Assembly: GCA_023245775.1 (NCBI GenBank)
Contig: JAHFJR010000009.1
Coordinates: 1-46,475, forward strand
DNA from: Candidatus Peribacteria bacterium
Lineage (GTDB): Bacteria > Patescibacteriota > Gracilibacteria > Peribacterales > Peribacteraceae
Reading direction: 5' to 3'
Length of the DNA stretch: 46,475 nt
The stretch's first letter is position 1. Each line of letters begins with the position of its first letter. Made by a program: the position numbers and the translations under genes. The notes beneath the pieces are model-generated. The model was not told the origin of the DNA. It saw only the letters and a list, made by a program, of their open reading frames with translations, and made no database searches. Shown piece by piece: positions 33,901-40,336 of this stretch.

Positions 33901-35580
33901 ATGCATCTTTTCTCTTCTCCTGCGGCACATGATCGGCGTTGGCTATTGCTATCGACCGGTATGTTTTTCTTCGTATGGACATCTCTCGCTTCTGCGCATG
34001 GGATTGTCGATACGGATCTTCCGATTGTCGAGGGCATCGTGACTTGTTTGGACAAACAGGAATCAGCCGAACGTCTGGAGTGTTACGAGTCCCTCTGTCC
34101 ACCTGATCTGAATTGTGCGAAGTCGCTCCTCGTTGCTGCGACCGAGGCAGGCGGTCCGCCGAAAGGGATCGGTCTCCTCCATGATCTGATGGATGCGCAC
34201 GAGACATACGGCATCACGAGTGATGGTCACGAGCTCGCGCACATTGTCGGTCGTCAAGCAGCCAAACATTTTGGACTCTCCGGTGAAGTATTTCTGCAGT
34301 GTCCGCGTGACTTCTTCTATGGATGTGGACATGGGTTCTTCGAGATTGCTCTCGCTCTCGCTGATTCGCAGTCAGGTGCTGCGGTTGAGGTCTGTGGCAC
34401 ATTGCCCGTGGGGCAGCGTTTCGTCTGCTACCACGGTGTTGGGCACGGACTCATGATGTCGCATGGAGATCGCATGCAGGAATCGCTGGATGTTTGTAAC
34501 CAACTTCCCAAAGCTGAGATAGCTGATCAGGGTTGTTGGCAGGGAGTCTTCATGGAGAATGTGAACACGTTCATACGGGGAGAGGCACTGAAGGGCGTCT
34601 TTAAGGCCAATGATCCTCTTGCGCCGTGTGATCACATGGACAGGAAGTACGATCGCGAGTGTTACCTGAACCAGGCAGCTGTGCTCGTCATGTCTGCGAA
34701 GAATTCCATTGCCAAAGCTTCGAAGTACTGTCTGAAGGCGGGACCAACAGGCATCGGCCCCTGCATGGAGGGTCTTGGGCAATTTGCGACCAACCCAGGG
34801 TGGCAGGAGTCCTTGACTGGACAGAAGTACTCGGATGAGGCCTTCCTCGATGCGGCTGTTGATCTGTGTCAGCAGTTCCCAACGGAGTATGTGTCTCTCT
34901 GCGAGACCGCCGCTGCAGGGAACCTGATCAACTATGATAGCGCTGATAAGGCGGTCGCTTTCTGCCGTTTGGTGGGAGAGGAGAATGCCGATGTCTGCTA
35001 CCGAAAAATCGTGATGGAGATTCGTCGTCCTCTGATCACTCCCGAGGTCAGGTCCTCTGTGTGTGCGGCACTCCCTGCCACGTATACATCTCTCTGTGCA
35101 CCTGCTGTCGCCGCTGCATCTTCGCGTTCTACAACACCATCAGCTGCGAAACCCTCCTCATCTTCTTCATTCGTCTGGAATGTCTTCGCACGTCTCCTGT
35201 CTGCCCCGTTCCGTTTTCTGGTCTCTATTTCTTCTGGTACGCATCCACCTTCTTCCGCTTCCTCCTCCGTCCCAGACATTCCTTCTATCATGACGGATGA
35301 GCCTTCAGGCCAGACCGTTGTGCATTATCGTGACGGAGCCTTTGTCCCCTCTCTCCTGAGCATTTCTGTGGGGGAGACTGTTCTCTGGATCAACGATGGC
35401 GATGACTATCTCTGGCCCGCTTCGGATCACCACCCCACGCATGAGCTCTATCCAGCATTCGATGCAAAGAGAGCGGTCACGCAGGCGAAGCCGTGGAGCT
35501 TCACATTTGAGAAACGTGGACGATGGACATTTCACAATCATCTGTCTCCCGATGCGACGGGAACGATCGTTGTTGAGTAG
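33901..35580 (+). CDS. Secreted His/Cys-rich protein with C-terminal cupredoxin-like domain
   Basis: 559 residues. A signal peptide or anchor (about 14-33, ending SLASAHG) is followed by a roughly 370-residue domain with spaced Cys and His motifs: GHELAH (H110-H114, an HExxH pattern), FYGCGHGFFE (C142, H144) and CYHGVGHGLM (H178, H182), plus many pairs such as ECYESLC. This looks like a disulfide-stabilised, metal-binding extracytoplasmic domain. HExxH suggests a zinc site, but I do not recognise a peptidase family. A Ser/Pro-rich linker (about 400-460) leads to a cupredoxin-like domain ending RWTFHNHLSPDATGTIVVE, which like the protein at 3640 lacks the Cys ligand. TAGTGT lies six bases before the ATG. 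Next to the A-B gene pairs. Confidence 0.75.
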   Translation: MHLFSSPAAHDRRWLLLSTGMFFFVWTSLASAHGIVDTDLPIVEGIVTCLDKQESAERLECYESLCPPDLNCAKSLLVAATEAGGPPKGIGLLHDLMDAHETYGITSDGHELAHIVGRQAAKHFGLSGEVFLQCPRDFFYGCGHGFFEIALALADSQSGAAVEVCGTLPVGQRFVCYHGVGHGLMMSHGDRMQESLDVCNQLPKAEIADQGCWQGVFMENVNTFIRGEALKGVFKANDPLAPCDHMDRKYDRECYLNQAAVLVMSAKNSIAKASKYCLKAGPTGIGPCMEGLGQFATNPGWQESLTGQKYSDEAFLDAAVDLCQQFPTEYVSLCETAAAGNLINYDSADKAVAFCRLVGEENADVCYRKIVMEIRRPLITPEVRSSVCAALPATYTSLCAPAVAAASSRSTTPSAAKPSSSSSFVWNVFARLLSAPFRFLVSISSGTHPPSSASSSVPDIPSIMTDEPSGQTVVHYRDGAFVPSLLSISVGETVLWINDGDDYLWPASDHHPTHELYPAFDAKRAVTQAKPWSFTFEKRGRWTFHNHLSPDATGTIVVE

Positions 35581-35618
35581 CGTTCGTCTGAGGAGTCCGG
35601 TCTTTCAGAGCTTTTCTC

Positions 35619-35627
35619 TGCTATTCT
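35619..35627 (+). promoter_or_regulatory. Extended -10 promoter of gene A
   Basis: TGC followed by TATTCT, seven bases before the GTG at 35635; predicts a leaderless GTG-initiated transcript. Confidence 0.5.
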
Positions 35628-35634
35628 TGTCGTT

Positions 35635-36072
35635 GTGAAACGCGTGCGATACTCTTCTCTGTTTCGGCCGTGGTCTTGCTTCTTCCTCTTCATGACTGTG
35701 TCCATCGTATGCACAATGATGATCCCGCAGGTCTTTGGCCTGCAGAACACCAGCCAGTGGGCGGGGATGTACACGAATGGTTGGTGTGGAGTGACGATCT
35801 CCGAAGGCAATCCTTCCTCTCTACCTCCGTCTAGGAGCGAGACGGTGTGGGCCGGAAAGATCAGTACGGTTTGGAGTGTGCCGATGTTCAGCGAGGGTCA
35901 GTGTCTCCAGTGGTCACGCAAATTCTGCCACCAACGAAGGAGTGAGGGGGGGGGATGGACTATCTCTTGGGTGAGTCCCATCTACCACGACAAGCATTTC
36001 ATGGATCCCACCAATGTGTGTGATCTTTCGTTTTCCCCTTCGTCCAATGGCTGGTTCCGCTATACGCCCTAA
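35635..36072 (+). CDS. Gene A: membrane-anchored or secreted four-Cys protein
   Basis: 145 residues from a GTG. A hydrophobic N-terminal segment (about 12-32) is followed by GLQNTSQWAGMYTNGWC, an exported domain with conserved cysteines (WCGVTI, GQCLQW, KFCHQ, VCDLSF). The second half of the fusion protein at 36047-37429 is a paralogue with the same four cysteines and the same GLQN..QW.GMY...WC opening, so two disulfides are likely. I do not recognise the family. It overlaps gene B by 26 bp, implying coupled translation. Confidence 0.75.
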   Translation: MKRVRYSSLFRPWSCFFLFMTVSIVCTMMIPQVFGLQNTSQWAGMYTNGWCGVTISEGNPSSLPPSRSETVWAGKISTVWSVPMFSEGQCLQWSRKFCHQRRSEGGGWTISWVSPIYHDKHFMDPTNVCDLSFSPSSNGWFRYTP

Positions 36073-37429
36073 GGCCCTTTTCGATCCTCCGTGGCTGCGC
36101 ATCGCTCAGTCCATCATCGGACTGTTCTTTCTCACCGCCGCGTACAAGAAAATGATCGACAGTTTTTTCGGAGAGGCGGCGGCACCCTTGCGGCCGGATT
36201 TGGAATGGTGGCTCTCCGTGGATTGGCCGGTCCAGGGGTACCGCCAATTTCTGACGTTCATGTTGCCGCACTCCAACTGGCTCGCTGTGGCAGTGATCAC
36301 ATTGCAGGCACTTGCCGGTCTCTCTCTCTTCCTCAATATCGGGAAACGGTACGGAGCGATGATTCTTCTCTTCGTGCAGGCGAATATTTTCCTTGGAACC
36401 TTCTACGGAGGGATCGGATTCAATACGTTCGTTGGATTGTCTCTCTGGCTCGGTCTCTACTACTGTTGGGAGGAGAGGATGACAGCAGCGAAGTGGAGAG
36501 CCCTTACTGGAATCATCCTCGTGTTGCATGCTGCATTCCTCTATCTCCGTTTCACGATCGGAGATCCGTGGACGAGCGCATTTGTCTGGCAGAAGTCTCA
36601 CTTTGCTGCAGACATCATGAGTATCAGTCCATCGCTTAAAACACTTGTGCTTTGGATTTCAGAGCGGCCGGTCGGCCCTTGGCTCTGGGCTTCGATGTGG
36701 TGGATTTTAGTTCTTCTTCTTCCACTGATGCTCATGAGACGGTCTCGGCTGTTTGCTGGGGCTCTCTTGCTGGTGATCCTGACACTGCGTGTAGAGATCT
36801 GGCTCAATGGTGTCACGAGTGAGGGTGTGCTCTGGGTCCTCACGGTGTTCGTATGGCTCGTGGCCGAAGAAGCGTGGCAACGCAAGTACCCGCCTGTTTC
36901 TCTCCTGCCAAGCGGAGCCTTTCTTCGTTTTCTTCTTCGTCATGTGCGGCGCTACGTTCGAGGATGGTGGACGAGCATGCTAAAATCTTTTCCTATGAAG
37001 TATTTCCCCTACCAGCTCACCGGTTGGTCGATCTTCTTCGGACTCACGACCGTGACGATCTTCGTTGCATTTGCAGCACCGGCGGCTTTTGGGCTGCAGA
37101 ATTTCAATCAGTGGGGTGGTATGTACATCGATCGTTGGTGTCACGTCGATCTCGCATCGGCAGATCCGAAGCTCGTGACTGGATCCTTGCTCCTGCGTGA
37201 ATCGCAGAATGCGGGAGAAGCTGGCACGAGATCTGTCTTCACTGTCCCGATGCATAATCACACGACGTGTCTGATGTGGGCAGCGTCGCAGTGCGGTGGT
37301 AAAGCGCAGGGGGGTTGGACGATTGCATGGATCACGGCATCGATGAACAAGCAGCCGCTTGTCCAAGGTGTGAATATCTGCGCACTGCCACTTCCGCAAG
37401 CTTCCCTCTGGTTCCCTCATGCCCTCTAG
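36047..37429 (+). CDS. Fusion of membrane protein B with four-Cys protein A'
   Basis: 460 residues from the ATG at 36047. Residues 1 to about 287 are a membrane protein of about eight helices (IIGLFFLTAAYKK, LQALAGLSLFLNIGKRYGA), whose first half resembles the DoxX/MauE type. Its paralogue B' is a separate 286-residue protein ending PPVSFLA; here the matching PPVSLLP (about 282) runs on through a linker of about 30 residues into A' (from Met317), a copy of gene A with its hydrophobic anchor and four Cys. An extended -10 box lies eight bases before the Met317 codon, so A' may also be made alone. The role is unknown; pairing with a cupredoxin-like protein hints at redox or thiol chemistry outside the membrane. 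Confidence 0.8.
   Translation: MAGSAIRPKALFDPPWLRIAQSIIGLFFLTAAYKKMIDSFFGEAAAPLRPDLEWWLSVDWPVQGYRQFLTFMLPHSNWLAVAVITLQALAGLSLFLNIGKRYGAMILLFVQANIFLGTFYGGIGFNTFVGLSLWLGLYYCWEERMTAAKWRALTGIILVLHAAFLYLRFTIGDPWTSAFVWQKSHFAADIMSISPSLKTLVLWISERPVGPWLWASMWWILVLLLPLMLMRRSRLFAGALLLVILTLRVEIWLNGVTSEGVLWVLTVFVWLVAEEAWQRKYPPVSLLPSGAFLRFLLRHVRRYVRGWWTSMLKSFPMKYFPYQLTGWSIFFGLTTVTIFVAFAAPAAFGLQNFNQWGGMYIDRWCHVDLASADPKLVTGSLLLRESQNAGEAGTRSVFTVPMHNHTTCLMWAASQCGGKAQGGWTIAWITASMNKQPLVQGVNICALPLPQASLWFPHAL
36978..36986 (+). promoter_or_regulatory. Internal extended -10 element before A'
   Basis: TGC followed by TAAAAT, eight bases before the ATG at 36995 inside the B-A' frame. It has the same geometry as the leaderless promoters of separate genes here, including that of gene A. 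Confidence 0.5.
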
Positions 37430-38279
37430 AAAACAATCTCTCTCGCCGGCCATCTGGGAGTACTGCGCGCAGTGCTTCGTTGGTCTCTTCTTCCTCACGG
37501 CAGCGTACCTGAAGGCGACGCAGACGTTCTTCGGTGCAAGGGAACATCCGCTCCATGATATCTTCGAGTACTGGCTCAGGATTGGCTGGCCGCTCGATGC
37601 ATTCAGGCCGTTCATGCAGTGGGGCATGGGGCATGCGGATGCGATCGCTGTAGGAATGATTACGAGTCAAGCTCTCCTCGGCTTGCTGCTCATTCTGAAT
37701 ATTCGTCTGCGTCTTGCGGGTGCGCTGCTTCTCCTTCTCCATATTCCCCTTCTTCTTTCGGTGTACCATCAGTCGCTGCTCTTCATTTTGATTTTTCAGA
37801 CGTTCTGGGTCGGAGCTTTCTATGTCTTCAAGGATCATCTGAACGGGAGAGGGTGGAGGGTGATGACCATCGTGTTCGTTCTGATCAGTGCTCTGTTTCT
37901 CTATCAGAGGGCGACGGTCTTCCAGGATGTGTCATTTGAAAGTGTCCCCTGGCAGCGGAAACATTTCAGCGAGCACGTCATGAGTCTGACGGTTGGGATC
38001 AAGCATCTGTACCTTTGGCTAACGGCAGGGAACGCCGGAGCACTGCTCTGGGTGGCATCCTGGTGGTTCAAGCTCGGGTTGACTATCGGCATTCTGACGC
38101 GATACCGTCTGCAGATTGCTGCTTGCTGGCTCGTCTTCTTGATCTGGTCGGTGATGGTGTGGATGAGCGAGTGGACGTGTGAAGGAGTTTTCTGGATCCT
38201 CTTTCTCTTCGTCTGGATGACCCATGAGTCTGCATTGCAGCAGAGAAGTAAGAAGCCGCCGGTGAGTTTCCTAGCCTAG
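37419..38279 (+). CDS. Membrane protein B' (DoxX-like first half)
   Basis: 286 residues, about eight membrane helices. VGLFFLTAAYLKATQTFFG and LLGLLLILNIRLRLAGA line up with the B part of the preceding fusion (GLFFLTAAYKKMIDSFFG), and both end in PPVS(F/L)L. It completes the A-B-A'-B' order. The ATG overlaps the A' stop by 11 bp, as B overlaps A, so A and B are probably made in matched amounts and may form a complex. It ends overlapping the convergent purE stop. Function not known; DoxX-like proteins have been linked to quinone or thiol redox processes in other bacteria. Confidence 0.75.
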   Translation: MPSRKQSLSPAIWEYCAQCFVGLFFLTAAYLKATQTFFGAREHPLHDIFEYWLRIGWPLDAFRPFMQWGMGHADAIAVGMITSQALLGLLLILNIRLRLAGALLLLLHIPLLLSVYHQSLLFILIFQTFWVGAFYVFKDHLNGRGWRVMTIVFVLISALFLYQRATVFQDVSFESVPWQRKHFSEHVMSLTVGIKHLYLWLTAGNAGALLWVASWWFKLGLTIGILTRYRLQIAACWLVFLIWSVMVWMSEWTCEGVFWILFLFVWMTHESALQQRSKKPPVSFLA

Positions 38280-38728
38280 TACTCCGCCTTGATCTTCTTG
38301 ATTCTCTCAAGCAGTTTCTTCTGCAGCGTCTTATCGCTCTCTGCGAGGATTCGGAGAGCTGATAATGCGGCGTTCTTCGGATGCAGGACCGTCATCACGG
38401 GGACGTCCGAAGGCATGCGCAGGTTGCTATGAAGATCGACCAAGTATTCTGTGAGATCCTTGTACGGTGGACAGTTGACGACGGGATGCACGCAGCTTCC
38501 GGCCGTCACGCCTGCGAGGCCGTTACTCATCCCTACACACGTGATGACGACCGTCGGCTCGGTGCGCTTATTGAGCTTTTCGATGATTTCAACCACTTTC
38601 TCCGGAACTTTGTGGGCCGAAGCGACGATGATCTCGGAACTGACGCCGAACTCGGTCAGCGTACTTGCGATCTTCTCTGCAAATTCGGTGTCGACTTTGG
38701 AGCCGAGGAGGAAGGTGACAGTGGGCAT
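38276..38728 (-). CDS. purE: Phosphoribosylaminoimidazole carboxylase, PurE (probably class II)
   Basis: 150 residues. LLGSKVDTEFAEKI, SAHKVPEKV and GMSNGLAGVTAG, with NCPPYKDL, are the PurE active-site motifs. The SAHK-x-P, S-N-G-L and L-R-M-P-S-x-V-P-x-x-T-V-L features are closer to class II enzymes (AIR carboxylases of animals and some bacteria, using CO2 directly) than to the bacterial N5-CAIR mutase (SAHRTP). If so, no PurK is needed. Catalyses carbon addition to AIR in purine synthesis; PurM, which makes AIR, is encoded at the window end. TATACT lies six bases before the ATG. Confidence 0.9.
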   Translation of the reverse strand: MPTVTFLLGSKVDTEFAEKIASTLTEFGVSSEIIVASAHKVPEKVVEIIEKLNKRTEPTVVITCVGMSNGLAGVTAGSCVHPVVNCPPYKDLTEYLVDLHSNLRMPSDVPVMTVLHPKNAALSALRILAESDKTLQKKLLERIKKIKAEY

Positions 38729-38734
38729 AGCAGA

Positions 38735-38740
38735 AGTATA
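38735..38740 (-). promoter_or_regulatory. -10 box of purE
   Basis: TATACT on the minus strand, six bases before the ATG at 38728; predicts a leaderless transcript. Confidence 0.5.
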
Positions 38741-38753
38741 GCGAAGAAAGAAT

Positions 38754-38853
38754 TGGTGCGCCCGACCCTCCTTCGCTCTGCGGAGCTTCGGACGGGCAGG
38801 CAGGATTTGAACCTGTGACCCCCATCGGCCTAGGCCGAAAGCTGATGCTCTTC
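38754..38853 (-). pseudogene. tRNA-Arg pseudogene with two palindromic insertions
   Basis: It matches the adjacent tRNA-Arg(GCG) in blocks: the CCA end and acceptor, the T arm, and the 5' side of the anticodon arm. Between acceptor and T arm sits a 35-bp insertion containing CTTCGCTCTGCGGAGCTTCGG, split as two complementary arms, and the anticodon loop is replaced by TCGGCCTAGGCCGA, a perfect palindrome. The acceptor 5' strand and D arm are lost. It cannot be a working tRNA. Confidence 0.75.
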
Positions 38854-38870
38854 AATGAATCTAGCATTGA

Positions 38871-38947
38871 TGGTGCGCCCGACAGGATTTGAACCTGTGA
38901 CCCCCAGCTCCGCAAGCTGATGCTCTATCCAGCTGAGCTACGGGCGC
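38871..38947 (-). tRNA. tRNA-Arg(GCG)
   Basis: 77 nt with encoded CCA. Acceptor GCGCCCG/CGGGCGC, D stem GCTC/GAGC, anticodon stem TCAGC/GCTGG with a terminal T-G pair, loop TTGCGGA giving anticodon GCG, T arm ACAGG-TTCAAAT-CCTGT. It reads CGC and CGU. Most bacteria use an ACG anticodon edited to inosine for these codons, so the genomic G34 is unusual. Confidence 0.92.
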
Positions 38948-39025
38948 ATATGTGTACGAACGATGATCTGCGGAAGGATCAGAATGACTTGGCTTGCCAC
39001 GCGGAGCTCCTACAGGAGCGAAGTG

Positions 39026-39101
39026 TGGTGGAGCTCAGGGGACTCGAACCCCTTACCTCTTCCATGCCATGGAAGCGCTCTACCAGATGAGCTAGAGCCC
39101 C
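39026..39101 (-). tRNA. tRNA-Ala(GGC)
   Basis: 76 nt with encoded CCA. Acceptor GGGGCTC/GAGCTCC includes the G3-U70 pair that marks alanine tRNAs. Anticodon stem CTTCC/GGAAG, loop ATGGCAT giving anticodon GGC. T arm AGGGG-TTCGAGT-CCCCT. A TATACT box lies about 11 bases upstream on the minus strand (39113-39118). Confidence 0.95.
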
Positions 39102-39134
39102 GAAAGCCGACGCAGTATATCGTTTCTAGAGGAA

Positions 39135-39143
39135 TGCTACAAT
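39135..39143 (+). promoter_or_regulatory. Extended -10 promoter of the uracil-DNA glycosylase gene
   Basis: TGC followed by TACAAT, nine bases before the ATG at 39153. It is divergent from the tRNA-Ala promoter. Confidence 0.5.
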
Positions 39144-39152
39144 CCTCTCGGT

Positions 39153-39749
39153 ATGCAACTCACTCTCGATCTCCTGAAAGAAAAACTTACTGTCTGGCAG
39201 GGTTGCGATTTGGCGAAGACCGCGAATGCGGTGCTCGGCGAAGGAAATCCGCATGCGCGCATCATGTTCATTGGTGAGGCGCCGGGGCAGAGAGAAGATG
39301 AGCTCAAGAGGCCATTCGTTGGTGCGGCGGGGAAATTTCTGGATGAATTGCTCACCTCCATCGGACTCAAGCGTGAGGATGTCTACATCTCGAATGTTGT
39401 GAAGTTCCGTCCACCGAATAATCGTGATCCAGAGCCGATCGAGAAGGAGCAGTGCATGCCGTGGCTGATGCTGGAGATCGCATTTGTATGTCCCACCGTG
39501 ATCGTTCCGCTCGGACGGCATTCGCTTGGACATTTCTTCCCCCAAAAGACGATCACGCAGGCCCATGGAAAGCCCTTCAAGCTGACCTATTCGATCCATT
39601 CGAAAAACTCAGGACAAGCGAACTCAGGGGAAGCCGAAGAAATCACGATTTTCCCCATCTATCATCCTGCAGCGGCACTGCATAACGGAAATCTAAGAAG
39701 CAGTTTGCAGAGTGATTTTCGTGCATTGGGAGAGTTTTTGAAGAAGTAA
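39153..39749 (+). CDS. Family 4-like uracil-DNA glycosylase
   Basis: 198 residues. IMFIGEAPGQREDELKRPFVG, here given as its GEAPG core with PFVGAAG, then VYISNVVKFRPPNNRDP and YHPAAAL match type 4/5 uracil-DNA glycosylases (the SPO1 DNA polymerase-like family), which remove uracil from DNA to start base-excision repair. Two of the four usual iron-sulfur cysteines appear lost: the first (position of the Trp-Gln-Gly before Cys18) and the one in VVKC, here VVKF. Only Cys18 and the Cys of KEQCMPWL remain. An in-frame segment SKNSGQANSGEAEE (about 149-162) comes from a dispersed repeat. Otherwise usual length and motifs. Confidence 0.9.
   Translation: MQLTLDLLKEKLTVWQGCDLAKTANAVLGEGNPHARIMFIGEAPGQREDELKRPFVGAAGKFLDELLTSIGLKREDVYISNVVKFRPPNNRDPEPIEKEQCMPWLMLEIAFVCPTVIVPLGRHSLGHFFPQKTITQAHGKPFKLTYSIHSKNSGQANSGEAEEITIFPIYHPAAALHNGNLRSSLQSDFRALGEFLKK
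39594..39634. repeat. Dispersed repeat inserted in the uracil-DNA glycosylase gene
   Basis: CATTCGAAAAACTCAGGACA followed by AGCGAACTCAGGGGAAG. It is close to 30291-30320 and encodes a polar loop just before the IFPIYHP motif. Confidence 0.75.
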
Positions 39750-39815
39750 GAATTAAGAATTAGGAATTAAGAAAAGTTGCCATTCCTAATTCCTAATTCT
39801 TAATTCATAATTCTT
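39749..39815. repeat. AATTAAGAATT-type inverted tandem repeat
   Basis: Left arm of repeated AAGAATT/AGGAATT words, about ten bases of loop, then a right arm of CCTAATT/CTTAATT words. It can fold into a long AT-rich hairpin between two genes. Confidence 0.75.
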
Positions 39816-39852
39816 ATCAGTTCTCTCGCAACTTCCGCCAGCTTCGATCCTC

Positions 39853-40215
39853 ATGACCCCGCTCCTCCTCCGCATCGCCGCTGCAGGATTCCTCTCCCTT
39901 GCGTCGCTTCTCGTGATCCTCTTCCGTGTGAGCCCTCTTGCCTCACCGGGACTTGCTGTTCCATTCTTCTTCCTCACGCTCTTCCTCTCATGTGCCAGTA
40001 TTGGAACTCTCATGTGCTACGGTGCATGGAACACGGTTGCCGTGGAGGGGATGGATGCTGGTCGCAAGATCAGTGTGTCGTTGCGAGAGGGTTTGTTCTT
40101 TGCAGCTGCAACGACCTTCGTTTTCATCTTTCAAATTTTCGGCATCCTGACATGGTGGATCGGAGGGTTGATTTACCTCGTGTTCGTGCTCGTAGAGGTG
40201 GCACTCCATTCCTAA
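39853..40215 (+). CDS. Small four-helix membrane protein
   Basis: 120 residues, with four predicted membrane helices (about 5-25, 32-56, 80-98 and 99-117) and a short charged loop in the middle (EGMDAGRKISVSLREG). I do not recognise the family. It lies 120 bp upstream of pheS but is separated from it by a hairpin repeat and a separate promoter. Start taken at the ATG; no clear promoter or ribosome site seen. Confidence 0.6.
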   Translation: MTPLLLRIAAAGFLSLASLLVILFRVSPLASPGLAVPFFFLTLFLSCASIGTLMCYGAWNTVAVEGMDAGRKISVSLREGLFFAAATTFVFIFQIFGILTWWIGGLIYLVFVLVEVALHS

Positions 40216-40217
40216 AG

Positions 40218-40300
40218 AATGGCTACATTGCTAAATTGCTGCATTGTTCGCAAGCGAAAACTTTGGTTCATGCATGCAAACCTTTAACAATGTAGCCATT
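40218..40300. repeat. 13-bp inverted repeat before pheS
   Basis: AATGGCTACATTG (40218-40230) and its exact complement CAATGTAGCCATT (40288-40300), with a 57-nt loop that itself contains related words (CTAAATTGCTGCATTG). A similar word set occurs at 43350-43372. Confidence 0.7.
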
Positions 40301-40321
40301 TCACAATCCGTCGAGTCGTTC

Positions 40322-40327
40322 TATCCT
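40322..40327 (+). promoter_or_regulatory. -10 box of pheS
   Basis: TATCCT, nine bases before the ATG at 40337. It supports that ATG over an in-frame start at 40244. Confidence 0.45.
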
Positions 40328-40336
40328 AGATCCAAC

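Noticed and set aside
33901..35580. Zinc metallopeptidase, from the HELAH motif
   Set aside because: HExxH alone is common by chance. No third ligand or Met-turn pattern of a known zincin family was seen, so I left the function open.
40244..40336. Longer start for pheS
   Set aside because: The added 31 residues cross a hairpin repeat and a TATCCT promoter, and the conserved protein starts at 40337.
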